64,000 bases of DNA from Sporomusa ovata DSM 2662 (GCF_000445445.1 NZ_ASXP01000003.1:248001-312000); one strand, 5' to 3'; positions 44,571 through 52,924 are shown, counted from the first letter of the stretch. Made by a program: numbers and translations. Notes: generated by a model from the letters alone, not told the origin.

Positions 44571-45731
44571 CTACAAACCGCCCCCAGCGGCACGAGTTAT
44601 AGTTACTTTAAACCGTTCAGCTAGCCGATCATTTTCAAATTCTATCTTTGGATAGCATTTAAGTGCCCTGACTATACCACTGCCAATTCCCCGATAAGGC
44701 AGTAATTTAACAGCAAATGAAGTAATAACGGGATTTCTAATCACTGATATGCCATGCTTTATATTATCAATACTAATACTATTGGGTAATTTCCCCGGAC
44801 TAATAATTTCAATACGATTGTCAAAAATAAAAATATTAATAGGCGCATCAATAAAATAATCCCGATGAATAAGTGCATTAACAAGTAATTCCTCTAATAC
44901 AATTTTGGGGACCTCCAGATCACCTACACTATTAAAGGGCTTGTCATTTTGCAACTTATGCAAATTACGCATAAAAAAACCCATACTGTCTTTAAAAACT
45001 TCAGTAATATTTCCCTTTATATCTTCACTATCCCGGTACAATGTCCCTGATATTTCATTGCCCACAAAACTGATAGCTTTAACCATACAAGCTGGTCTGC
45101 GCAATTGTGGCTGCTTACCAAATAGTAATAAACCAGCCAGGGTGAGCTTGTCATTTTTAGTCAGACACAAGTTTTCCATAATCCTTTGGGGTGGAAGCTC
45201 CTCATCTGCCATACCTTGCCCATATTCTTTTTCATAATAACGAGACAACAGCTTTTCATCTATGTCATCTATACTGGAATTATATACGATCAATTCATCT
45301 GCATATATTTTTTGTGCTTCTTGAAATAACCTTTGCAGTTCTTCTTGCGAAATACGCCGTTTATCGGCACCGGACTTAGTGACATATACACCATTATTAG
45401 TACAGTATGGCTTGTTTATACCAGCTTTGACATCAATCAGCAAAAGTACTTTCCCTTCAACCTTAACGGTTCTAGTCAAAGGTGTAATTGGTGGTCTGAC
45501 ATGATCTGAAGCCACATTAGAAACCATATTATTTATTCTTCTGATATCCTCAGAACTAAGCCCTCTGATTTCCCCATTGTCCCTGACACCAACAAAGATC
45601 ATGCCACCAATAGAATTAGAAAATGCAACCATTTCTTCAGCAAGGCTTGCATTATTAGTAATATTTTCTTTAAACTGAGCAGTACTGTCTTCTCCCAGTT
45701 CAATTCTCTCCAAAATTTTTTTTACTTCCAT
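44571..45731 (-). CDS. AlbA_2/Schlafen-like DNA-binding protein with ATPase-like C-terminus
   Basis: 386-aa protein. The N-terminal AlbA_2 domain (about 1-125) has EDSTAQFKENITNNASLAEE, MVAFSNSIGGMIFVGVRDNG and VYVTKSGADKRRIS. The C-terminal half (about 245-385) is GHKL-like (VLEELLVNALIHRDYFIDAP, FDNRIEIISPGKLPNSI, GIGSGIVRALKCYP). Such proteins are annotated as RecG-like helicases or regulators without helicase motifs. It lies directly upstream of mntA-hepT; a regulatory or defence role is inference. Confidence 0.85.
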   Translation of the reverse strand: MEVKKILERIELGEDSTAQFKENITNNASLAEEMVAFSNSIGGMIFVGVRDNGEIRGLSSEDIRRINNMVSNVASDHVRPPITPLTRTVKVEGKVLLLIDVKAGINKPYCTNNGVYVTKSGADKRRISQEELQRLFQEAQKIYADELIVYNSSIDDIDEKLLSRYYEKEYGQGMADEELPPQRIMENLCLTKNDKLTLAGLLLFGKQPQLRRPACMVKAISFVGNEISGTLYRDSEDIKGNITEVFKDSMGFFMRNLHKLQNDKPFNSVGDLEVPKIVLEELLVNALIHRDYFIDAPINIFIFDNRIEIISPGKLPNSISIDNIKHGISVIRNPVITSFAVKLLPYRGIGSGIVRALKCYPKIEFENDRLAERFKVTITRAAGGGL

Positions 45732-45837
45732 TGCAACCTCCCTCAGTATTACTAATAATGCCTCTATTATACCAATCGATCAACTAAAATACCATTATGT
45801 ATCAAAAATACACCTTGCTCTGGAGTTTCTCGGCATC

Positions 45838-45895
45838 CTCATTCAAAGCATTATATTCCAGATTAGTCGATTGTCAACGAGAACCGTTCCCAGTG
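45838..45895 (-). repeat. RAYT-leader-like fragment with unoccupied intron target
   Basis: The minus strand reads GTCACTGGGAACGGTTC, then TCGTTGACAATCGACTAATC and TGGAATATAATG. The same words flank the group II intron at 46812-48716 and occur in the 52-kb repeats. It seems to be a leader left from a RAYT insertion. No gene lies in 45732-45966. Confidence 0.6.
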
Positions 45896-45915
45896 ACATT
45901 TCGTGACCACATTGA

Positions 45916-45952
45916 AGCTTTAGCATAATTATGATAAAATTATGCTAAAGCT
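45916..45952 (+). promoter_or_regulatory. Palindromic operator ahead of the toxin-antitoxin pair
   Basis: AGCTTTAGCATAATT (45916-45930) and AATTATGCTAAAGCT (45938-45952) form a perfect 15-bp inverted repeat with a 7-nt AT centre, 24 nt ahead of the antitoxin ATG. Autoregulation through such palindromes is usual for Phd/YefM-type antitoxins. The AT-rich arms may also contain the -10 element. Confidence 0.7.
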
Positions 45953-45975
45953 AAATCAAGTGAGGAGTGAAGACC

Positions 45976-46263
45976 ATGCCACACATTAGACCTGTATCAG
46001 ATTTAAGAAATAATTTTGCTGACATTTCAAGGGTTGTTCACGAAACTGCTGAACCAGTGTTTCTGACCAAAAATGGTTATGGAGATATGGTTGTTATGAG
46101 CATGGAAGCCTTTGAACGTTATCAATTTGAAAGTGAAGTTTATTTCAAACTAAAGGAAGCTGAACTGGAAGCCCAAACAACAAACAAGAGATATTCTCAC
46201 AAGGAAGTGTTTGATGAATTAAGAGCAAAACTTTCCGACAGGATGGCATCTGATAATGTATGA
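45976..46263 (+). CDS. Phd/YefM-type antitoxin
   Basis: 95-aa antitoxin beginning MPHIRPVSDLRNNFADISRV, the standard Phd/YefM DNA-binding fold, with AEPVFLTKNGYGDMVVMSME. A charged helical C-terminus (LKEAELEAQTTNKRYSHKEV) should wrap the toxin. GAGGAG lies 8 nt ahead of ATG 45976. It overlaps the toxin gene by 8 bp. Confidence 0.92.
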   Translation: MPHIRPVSDLRNNFADISRVVHETAEPVFLTKNGYGDMVVMSMEAFERYQFESEVYFKLKEAELEAQTTNKRYSHKEVFDELRAKLSDRMASDNV

Positions 46264-46579
46264 AATCAAATATTTACCTTTGGCACGAAAGGATTTAACG
46301 GATATTGTAACCTACATTACAGACCACCTGAAAGCATCAAAAGCGGCAATGGATCTGCTGAATGCACTGTATGAATCTATATCCAGGCTTGAACAGTTCC
46401 CTTATTCCTGCAAGGTGTATCAGCCAATCAAAGCGTTGAAAGGTGAATACCGGATTTTACCAGTTAAGAACTATGCTGTTTTCTATGTGGTTAAGGAACA
46501 GGTGGTTGAAATTCATAGAGTTGTCTATGCCAAGATGGATTTGAGCAAGGTTATGCACCCTTCTTTAACCACTAGATGA
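46256..46579 (+). CDS. ParE/RelE family toxin (C-terminus in repeat DNA)
   Basis: 107-aa toxin with the compact RelE/ParE fold: YLPLARKDLTDIVTYITDHL, LYESISRLEQFPYSCKVYQP, YRILPVKNYAVFYVVKE and VVEIHRVVYAKMDLSKV. The last seven residues and stop codon come from the RAYT remnant starting at about 46558, so the original 3' end was replaced. The core strands and basic residues are intact, so the toxin may still work. Confidence 0.88.
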   Translation: MYEIKYLPLARKDLTDIVTYITDHLKASKAAMDLLNALYESISRLEQFPYSCKVYQPIKALKGEYRILPVKNYAVFYVVKEQVVEIHRVVYAKMDLSKVMHPSLTTR

Positions 46580-46793
46580 ACGTGATTATCCATTAGACAA
46601 TAGGCATATAGCAAGCAACCTTCATCAGATTTCTTTGCATACAGAAGTCTATGAAGGTTAATTTATCTGCGTCATCTAGAAATATATCTCTTCGTTCATT
46701 ACCACGTAACATTAGATGATAAAATTCTGGTTTACTTAGTTGTCTGGCACTTCTCAGCATACCAAAATCACCCAAAACCATTATATTCCAGGA
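46558..46793 (-). pseudogene. REP-associated (Y1) transposase remnant, copy 2
   Basis: Minus-strand coding remnant of a RAYT (HUH single-strand transposase relative). It reads ARQLSKPEFYHLMLRGNERR, DIFLDDADKLTFIDF, then after a frame break LLYAYCLMDNHVHLVVKEG, which holds the HUH motif HVH. It lacks the catalytic-Tyr half. The leader TGGAATATAATGGTTTTGGG continues into the intron's 3' exon. Confidence 0.85.
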
Positions 46794-46811
46794 TTAGTTT
46801 ATTGTCAATCA

Positions 46812-48716
46812 ATCGAGTAGCCAGAGGCCTTGCGGCCTCAAGCCCTCACAGAACCGGACGTGCCCTATTAAGGCATCCGGCTCTTCACTCCATTATTTAC
46901 AGAACGTAACTTAGTCCCGCTTTTAATGCACGTATGTTTACATAGGTTTTAGCCTGAGGTAATGGGTACTTTTTAAGAAACAGATTGAATTTATCCCAAC
47001 CAAAGCTCTTACGCTGACTTCGTCTGTTTAGCCATTTGAATATCAGCCTTTTGACCTCGTCGATAAAGTTACTCACCGCCGGTCTGTTTCCAGTTATACC
47101 GTAATATCGGCAATATCCCTGTAGCTTGATCTTCAATTTCTTCATGAAGTCTTTGGTAGGAATATGTCTGTTATTCTTAATCCATTCCTTGCATCTGAGT
47201 AAACTAGCCCTGTATTTCTTCTTGCTAGTTTTCCTCAATATGCAGATTACACCGTCTTTACCTTCACTTCGATAATGGGTAAAACCAAGAAAGTCGAATG
47301 ATTGGCTCTCTTTAGGTTCTCCTGGTTTATCTTCATCGTCGTCATCTTTTCCTAGACATACAATTTTGGTTTTCTCATCTGCCACTTCCAAGTTGAATTC
47401 TTTCAACCTTATTATCATCTGTGAATAGAATTGTTTCGCTTCTTCTTCATATTCAAAGCAGAAAACTGTATCATCAGCATATCTGACCATGTACACAGAT
47501 CCCCTGCAGGCTTTCCTTACTTTCTTCTCAAACCAGAGATCCAGAACATAATGTAAATAGATATTGGCTAATATCGGGGACACTCCCCCGCCTTGCGGGG
47601 TCCCTTCCGGTGTGTCATACTTGACCCCAGCCTCAATAATTCCTGATTTCAGAAATCTAACAATTAGCCTTAGTAGATTGGGATCGGCTATTCGGTGTTG
47701 TAGGAACTTCAACATCCATTCATGATCTACATGATCAAAGAACGCCCGTATGTCCGCATCTACTACATAGTTGATTTCCTTCCTATTTAGGATCATATTC
47801 AAGACTTTTAGGGCATCATGGCAGCCTCGGTTAGGCCTAAAACCAAATGAGCATTCCAGAAAGGAGGGCTCATATATACTATTCAGCATTTTAGCCAGTA
47901 CCGCCTGTACAAGTTTATCCTCATACGCCGGTATACCTAAAGGCCTTTTTTTGTCTGTCCCTGGTTTAGGAATATACACTCTTCTGACTGGCTGAGGCTT
48001 GTATGCCTGCCTTTTCAGGCGATGAACTAAGTCTTTTAAGTTGTCCTCTAGGTTTAGTTCGTAATCGTCCTTCGTCACTTGGTCTATACCTGCAGATTTC
48101 TTTCTGCTCATTTGTTGGTGGCAGTCTTTTAGTGATTCTTCGTTGATAAGATGAGCAAGTGATGTAAACTTTTCATTAGGTCTGGTTTTAGCTACTTCTG
48201 CTATCCTCGTTAGTTGCGTTTCCATACGTCCCCTACCTCTGTGTGTAGAATATGTTTCTCTTTCAAGGTCAATGTTGTGTTACCGCCTTCCCTCTGCAGG
48301 CATTACCCTGCTTCCTCGGTAGTATGCAGTAATCTGACTCCCTAGCGCTTTCGGCCTTCTCACTTTATTATCGCTTGGTGGCCTTACTTCCTCTGCGTAA
48401 AGAGCTGCTAGGGTCTCCCACGTTGACGCATCATAACTATGTGTAGCATGCCAAGGTCACCGACCCCGGGGAAGTCAAGGTATTCTTGCATAGCGAATAT
48501 CTTGATGTTGTTTTCTACTCGGTTCACAGTATCAACCTTCCCGATTGGGATTTCGAGGCTCTATCCCTTCAGCTTTCGCTTTCGGCCTACTACCTTGCTG
48601 TCTACGCTTAACGACATAGGTTACCCTATGCCGCCCAAGACTCGCTATGAGTGATTTGCTAGATCTTTCTCAGTGGGATTCCCACCCACTATATGATGCG
48701 CCCCTGCGTGGCGCAC
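46812..48716 (-). mobile_element. Group II intron, full-length copy
   Basis: About 1.9-kb retroelement. The 5' end GTGCGCC at 48716 fits the GUGYG consensus. About 490 nt of ribozyme domains I-IV precede the reverse transcriptase (48226-48716). Domain V is at 46851-46883 (GAGCCGGATGCC...GGCACGTCCGGTTC), followed by a domain VI hairpin (GAGGCCGCAAGGCCTC) and end CTACTCGAT at 46812. The 5' exon (CTCGGGACGGTTC) and 3' exon (TGATTGACAATAAAC) together restore a RAYT leader sequence. It lies 22 bp after rmlC. Confidence 0.9.
46897..48225 (-). CDS. ltrA: Group II intron reverse transcriptase/maturase
   Basis: 442-aa protein encoded in domain IV. It has the RT blocks IPKPGTDKKRPLGIPAYEDK, SFGFRPNRGCHDALKVLN, VVDADIRAFFDHVDHEWMLK, GTPQGGGVSPILANIYLHYV, catalytic YMVRYADDTVFCFE and FDFLGFTHY, followed by a maturase (X) region (HIPTKDFMKKLKIKLQGYCR). 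No HNH endonuclease domain follows, as in endonuclease-less bacterial lineages. The catalytic YADD and frame are intact, so it may be functional. Confidence 0.95.
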   Translation of the reverse strand: METQLTRIAEVAKTRPNEKFTSLAHLINEESLKDCHQQMSRKKSAGIDQVTKDDYELNLEDNLKDLVHRLKRQAYKPQPVRRVYIPKPGTDKKRPLGIPAYEDKLVQAVLAKMLNSIYEPSFLECSFGFRPNRGCHDALKVLNMILNRKEINYVVDADIRAFFDHVDHEWMLKFLQHRIADPNLLRLIVRFLKSGIIEAGVKYDTPEGTPQGGGVSPILANIYLHYVLDLWFEKKVRKACRGSVYMVRYADDTVFCFEYEEEAKQFYSQMIIRLKEFNLEVADEKTKIVCLGKDDDDEDKPGEPKESQSFDFLGFTHYRSEGKDGVICILRKTSKKKYRASLLRCKEWIKNNRHIPTKDFMKKLKIKLQGYCRYYGITGNRPAVSNFIDEVKRLIFKWLNRRSQRKSFGWDKFNLFLKKYPLPQAKTYVNIRALKAGLSYVL

Positions 48717-48737
48717 GAACCGTCCCGAGTGGCACGC

Positions 48738-49295
48738 TCATCTCCTATATACAGGCAACTTATCGGCTGCTATATCTTTCATTCTCGGATACACCTGATC
48801 CTTATCTGAAAGCACTGCACCATCAATCGGCCACTGGATACCAATATCCGGATCATTCCAGATAATGCCGCCTTCGGCCGCCGGTGTATATACATCGGTG
48901 CATTTATAAGTGAAATATACAGTATCGCTTAACACACAAAAACCATGGGCAAAACCAGATGGAATCCAAAACTGACGATGGTTCTCACCAGAAAGCTCCA
49001 CCCCCACCCATCGACCAAAAGTTGGCGAACCTACACGAATATCTACCGCTACATCAAATACTACCCCCTGCACAACCGACACCAGTTTCCCCTGGGAATG
49101 TGGATTCTGGTAATGTAGACCGCGCAAAACCCCACGGGTAGAATACGATAAATTATCCTGAACAAACTCTTCCTTAATGCCAATGGCTTCATACTTCGGC
49201 TTACTCCAGGTTTCTTGAAAAAAGCCCCGGGTATCGCCAAATACCTTAGGCTCCATAATGAGCACTCCATTAAGCTTTGTCTCTATAACATTCAT
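48738..49295 (-). CDS. rfbC: dTDP-4-dehydrorhamnose 3,5-epimerase RmlC
   Basis: Third step of dTDP-rhamnose synthesis; 185-aa cupin. Motifs: GVLIMEPKVFGDTRGFFQET, FVQDNLSYSTRGVLRGLHYQ, the catalytic His-Asp region VVFDVAVDIRVGSPTFGRW and FWIPSGFAHGFCVLSD. ATG 49295 follows AGGAGTGAG; the frame opens far upstream through an rmlA remnant and GC repeat, which is not coding for this protein. The group II intron begins 22 bp after its stop. Confidence 0.95.
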   Translation of the reverse strand: MNVIETKLNGVLIMEPKVFGDTRGFFQETWSKPKYEAIGIKEEFVQDNLSYSTRGVLRGLHYQNPHSQGKLVSVVQGVVFDVAVDIRVGSPTFGRWVGVELSGENHRQFWIPSGFAHGFCVLSDTVYFTYKCTDVYTPAAEGGIIWNDPDIGIQWPIDGAVLSDKDQVYPRMKDIAADKLPVYRR

Positions 49296-49318
49296 ATTGC
49301 TCACTCCTGAATTTCTTA

Positions 49319-49450
49319 CTCTTCTCCGGCAATCTGCAACAGATACTTGCCATACCCGTTCTTTTTCATTACATCCCCCTGGGCTGCCAGTTCCTCCCGA
49401 GAAATATATCCCATCCGATAAGCAATTTCTTCCGGACAGGCCACAAGCCC
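49319..49450 (-). pseudogene. 3' remnant of a second rmlA gene
   Basis: The minus strand reads GLVACPEEIAYRMGYISREE, LAAQGDVMKKNGYGKYLLQI and AGEE, then stop. It matches the last 40 residues of the intact RmlA at 38704-39579 but diverged. It is cut at its upstream edge exactly at the GC-rich repeat (49451). It lies where rmlA would be expected between rmlB and rmlC. Confidence 0.9.
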
Positions 49451-49500
49451 AATCCTTACACCCCGTGCCCTGCGCCCCGTGCCACGAGCCCCAATCTCTC
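49451..49500. repeat. GC-rich repeat, third copy
   Basis: CCTTACACCCCGTGCC then CTGCGCCCCGTGCC, nearly the same as 40220-40255. It joins the truncated rmlA remnant to the 3' end of rmlB and supplies the last residues of the rmlB frame. Confidence 0.8.
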
Positions 49501-50535
49501 CCGCCTATAACTCCCATCCGTCACCCTTCTACACCATTCCAAATTGTTCAGATACCATTCCACCGTTTTGACAATCCCGGTTTCAAAGGTCTCAGCAGGT
49601 ACCCAGCCCAACTCTTTTTGAATCTTAGACGCATCAATCGCATAGCGCATGTCATGACCGGGACGGTCTTTTACATAGGTAATCTGCTCCCGGTAGGACT
49701 TACCGTCACTGCGAGGCTTTTTCTCATCTAAGATATTACACAATGTATGAACAATATCAAGGTTTTTCTTTTCATTATGTCCGCCAATATTATACTTTTC
49801 ACCAGGTTTTCCCGCTTCCAAAACCCTAAGGATGGCCTGGCAATGGTCTTCCACATACAGCCAGTCCCGCACGTTTTGGCCATTACCGTATATAGGTAAT
49901 GCCTTGCCTTCTAAGGCATTCAAAATCATTAAAGGTATCAGCTTTTCCGGAAACTGATATGGGCCATAGTTGTTAGAACAATTGGACATTAGTACCGGCA
50001 GCCCATACGTATGATGATAGGCCCGTACCAGATGATCCGATGATGCCTTGGATGCGGAGTATGGGGAATTCGGAGCATAAGCTGTTTCTTCGGTAAAAAA
50101 ACCGCTAGCTCCTAACGAACCATAGACCTCATCAGTGGAAATATGTAAAAAACGGAACTTATCTTGTTTCTCTTCACCCAGTTCCCGCCAATACTTTCGT
50201 GCTCCTTCTAATAGAGTAAAGGTTCCCTGAATATTGGTACGAATAAATTCCCCCGGTCCGTCAATCGACCGATCCACATGAGACTCAGCCGCAAAATGAA
50301 CGATACTGTCAGGCTGATATTGAGCAAAACTATCATTTACCAAATCACTATCGCAAATATCCCCTTGGATAAAGGTATAGCGGGAATCATGATCTATATC
50401 CTTAAGCGAATCCAGATTTCCCGCATAAGTTAGATTGTCCAGGTTAATAAGACGAATATTAGGGTTCTTTGATGCAATATGGATAAAGTTACTGCCAATA
50501 AAACCGGCACCGCCGGTGACAAGAATGGTCTGCAT
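49456..50535 (-). CDS. rfbB: dTDP-glucose 4,6-dehydratase RmlB
   Basis: Second step of dTDP-rhamnose synthesis; 359-aa SDR. Motifs: ILVTGGAGFIGSNFIHIASK, HFAAESHVDRSIDGP, HISTDEVYG, catalytic YSASKASSDHLV, NCSNNYGPYQFPEKLIPLMI and NVRDWLYVEDHC. The last eleven or so residues (LGLVARGAGHGV) are encoded by the GC-rich repeat, so the native C-terminal end has been replaced. All catalytic residues are upstream of that. An older fragment of a paralogous gene lies at 40367-40572. Confidence 0.94.
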   Translation of the reverse strand: MQTILVTGGAGFIGSNFIHIASKNPNIRLINLDNLTYAGNLDSLKDIDHDSRYTFIQGDICDSDLVNDSFAQYQPDSIVHFAAESHVDRSIDGPGEFIRTNIQGTFTLLEGARKYWRELGEEKQDKFRFLHISTDEVYGSLGASGFFTEETAYAPNSPYSASKASSDHLVRAYHHTYGLPVLMSNCSNNYGPYQFPEKLIPLMILNALEGKALPIYGNGQNVRDWLYVEDHCQAILRVLEAGKPGEKYNIGGHNEKKNLDIVHTLCNILDEKKPRSDGKSYREQITYVKDRPGHDMRYAIDASKIQKELGWVPAETFETGIVKTVEWYLNNLEWCRRVTDGSYRRERLGLVARGAGHGV

Positions 50536-50726
50536 AGAATTTGCCTCTCCTTCTATACTATTTTTCTCTCTGCCAATATCCCAAACAACACTAATTCAAG
50601 AATTTTACCGCAAAGTACTCAAAATTCCCTATGTTTGTTTACGATTAACTCCTCTATATGATATATTCCTGTTTCACTCTTTTTTGCATGCCTGAAACAA
50701 CAACCAACTCTGCCAAATTATAGCTA

Positions 50727-51686
50727 TTATTCATTGCCAGACAAATCCCTGTGTCTTCCTGCTTTCTCTTCACAAACAGACGCTGTTGCCGCGATTTCTC
50801 TGGTAATAATCGGGCCAATTTTCTCAACCAAATAACTAAGATACTTGTCCCTAAGATCAGGGCGCTTTAGAGCAAATTCCATCGTCGCTTCCAGATACCC
50901 CTGCTTGTCGCCCACATCATAACGGCGCCCCTCAAAATTATATGCATATACCGCTTTCATAGATGCCAGCCGTTTCAGTGCGTCAGTCAATTGGATTTCA
51001 CCACCACTGCCAGGTGTAGTTTCCTCCAAAAGCGCAAAAATCTCTGGCTCAATTACATAACGCCCCAGCACCGCCAGGCGCGAGGGAGCAATTTCTATAG
51101 CAGGCTTTTCCACCATATCTACAACCTGCCACACATTTTCTTTTATAGGGACAGGTTTAATAATACCATATTTACAAACATTTTCCGAAGGAACTTCCTG
51201 CACCCCGAGGACTGACCCTTTACAACCGTTGTACACGTCGATCAATTGTTTCAGACAGGGAACTTGAGCGTCAACAATATCATCACCCAACAAAACAGCA
51301 AAAGGTTCGTTACCAATAAATTGCTTGGCACACAAAACAGCATGTCCAAGCCCTTTGGCTTCTTTTTGGCGAACATAGTGAATCGTCACCTTAGATAATT
51401 CTTGAACCAAGCCCAGCAGATCATATTTTCCCTGCTGCTTGAGCGTAAGTTCCAATTCTACCGCCCGATCAAAATGATCCTCAATCGACCTTTTGTTGCG
51501 ACCAGTAATGATCAGGATTTCCTCTATTCCAGACTGAATAGCTTCTTCAATAATATACTGTATCGCAGGTTTATCTACTATTGGCAGCATTTCCTTGGGC
51601 TGAGCCTTGGTAGCAGGCAAAAACCGAGTTCCCAGTCCCGCCGCCGGAATTACTGCTTTACGAATAATGCTATGCTTGCGTGACAT
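50727..51686 (-). CDS. galU: UTP-glucose-1-phosphate uridylyltransferase, copy 2
   Basis: Paralogue of the 21590-22504 GalU; most residues are identical from KAVIPAAGLGTRFLPATKAQ through LLGDDIVDAQVPCLKQL and YNFEGRRYDVGDKQGYLEAT. The 319-aa product has a different C-terminal tail (about residues 290-319). It stands alone upstream of rmlB, within the mobile-element-rich part, and is probably the pathway-linked copy. The 190-bp gap to rmlB (50536-50726) shows no gene. Confidence 0.94.
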   Translation of the reverse strand: MSRKHSIIRKAVIPAAGLGTRFLPATKAQPKEMLPIVDKPAIQYIIEEAIQSGIEEILIITGRNKRSIEDHFDRAVELELTLKQQGKYDLLGLVQELSKVTIHYVRQKEAKGLGHAVLCAKQFIGNEPFAVLLGDDIVDAQVPCLKQLIDVYNGCKGSVLGVQEVPSENVCKYGIIKPVPIKENVWQVVDMVEKPAIEIAPSRLAVLGRYVIEPEIFALLEETTPGSGGEIQLTDALKRLASMKAVYAYNFEGRRYDVGDKQGYLEATMEFALKRPDLRDKYLSYLVEKIGPIITREIAATASVCEEKAGRHRDLSGNE

Positions 51687-51751
51687 ACTACACCGCCTTG
51701 TTATTAATTACCAAAATATAACATTAATACATACACATTACACTCCGGTTC

Positions 51752-52068
51752 AGTCCAATACCTACACTCTTTAAGAATTCTAAAACCACCTGCTATCACC
51801 CGGAACTATTTTTTATTACATCTTGGACAATTGTATCAATGAACGTTCTTGTCGACATAGTGTGTACTACACCTAACGCAAATCGCAAGACCTGACCCCA
51901 TATGGATCTAGTCCAATACCTACACCCTTTAAGAATTCTAAAACCATCTACTATCACCCAGAACTATTTTTTATTACATCTTGGTCGATTGTATCAATGA
52001 GAACCGTTCCTGTCGACATGTGTGTACTACACCTAACGCAAATCGCAAGACCTAAGACCTGACCCCAT
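51752..52068. repeat. Tandem pair of about 155-bp RAYT-leader repeats
   Basis: Copy 1 (51752-51902) and copy 2 (51910-52068) are close to identical: both contain AGTCCAATACCTACAC, TTTAAGAATTCTAAAACCA, TTTTTTATTACATCTTGG and GTGTACTACACCTAACGCAA, ending AGACCTGACCCCAT. On the minus strand, copy 2 includes AGGAACGGTTCTCATTGA, an unoccupied form of the intron target. No gene occurs in 51687-52107. Confidence 0.85.
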
Positions 52069-52107
52069 GCAGACCAGACCATCCCCAGTGGCCTCCAGGA
52101 CTTGGCA

Positions 52108-52860
52108 CTACCGAAACTCTAATGCCAGCATACCCATGTATTCCCGTAATGCAGTTCCAGACTTGCAGAGAGCATCATAGCTTGGTGCCAACTTATTAAA
52201 AGAAAAATAAGAGTTTTTAGAAACCTGATAATCAGTCGGATACGGTAACACAGTAATACCTATTCGTTCAAAATTTTTAACCGCACGTGGCAAATGAAAA
52301 CCTGACACAACCAGGATGGGGCGGTTAAAACGCTGTTCCTTAAGTATAGCCTTAGTATACATAGCATTTTCTATTGTAGTCCGGCTTTTATCATCAATAA
52401 ATATCTTGCTTGCCGGTATTCCCAAATCCATCAAGATTCTTCTAGAAATTTGTGCCTCATTACCGGAATCGGCAAAAACTTGGCCACCGGATATAATAAT
52501 AGGTAATCCTGTTCTCAGGTGCAACCTAGCGGTTGTGAGCAGCCGATTTGCACTGCTACCTGATAATTGTCCATTACCACTAACGTCAGGAGTATCTTGC
52601 GTTGCTCCGTATCCTAACATAATAATGACATCTCTATCACTCAATGTTTGGGGAGGTACAAAGCGGGTTTCCAAAGACTGAATCAAATAATCACTACATG
52701 GAGAAATGGATAGTAAATAGGTTATACCTGCGATCACCAGTATCATCGCTGATATTATTTTATTGCGCTTATAACTCACTACGCCAAGCACCAGCAATGC
52801 AGCAATAAATAATCCTGGCGGCAAAAGCCAATTATAGAAAAATTTTACAACATATATCAT
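52108..52860 (-). CDS. YdcF/ElyC family (DUF218) membrane protein
   Basis: 250-aa protein with two N-terminal membrane helices (residues 4-29 and about 36-55: LLPPGLFIAALLVLGVV, IISAMILVIAGITYLLSI) and a DUF218 domain: VIIMLGYGATQDTP, RLLTTARLHLRTGLPIIISG, IFIDDKSRTTIENAMYTKAI and ILVVSGFHLPRAVKNFERIG. Such proteins act in envelope and undecaprenyl-linked polymer metabolism (ElyC), reaction unknown. An envelope role fits the neighbourhood. Confidence 0.88.
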   Translation of the reverse strand: MIYVVKFFYNWLLPPGLFIAALLVLGVVSYKRNKIISAMILVIAGITYLLSISPCSDYLIQSLETRFVPPQTLSDRDVIIMLGYGATQDTPDVSGNGQLSGSSANRLLTTARLHLRTGLPIIISGGQVFADSGNEAQISRRILMDLGIPASKIFIDDKSRTTIENAMYTKAILKEQRFNRPILVVSGFHLPRAVKNFERIGITVLPYPTDYQVSKNSYFSFNKLAPSYDALCKSGTALREYMGMLALEFR

Positions 52861-52924
52861 ATATCATATATTATATATTCCTGTCCCCTTGTTTAATTCC
52901 TGATTTTCGGTCCCATGTCAATCG

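Noticed and set aside
39780..48716. Diversity-generating retroelement (S23/Avd-like protein plus reverse transcriptase)
   Set aside because: The reverse transcriptases have YADD, maturase regions and group II domain V; no template/variable repeat pair was seen and the S23 gene lies 7 kb away.
49296..49517. N-terminal extension of RmlC
   Set aside because: The extension is a translation of the rmlA remnant and GC-rich repeat in a wrong frame; the SD lies directly ahead of ATG 49295.
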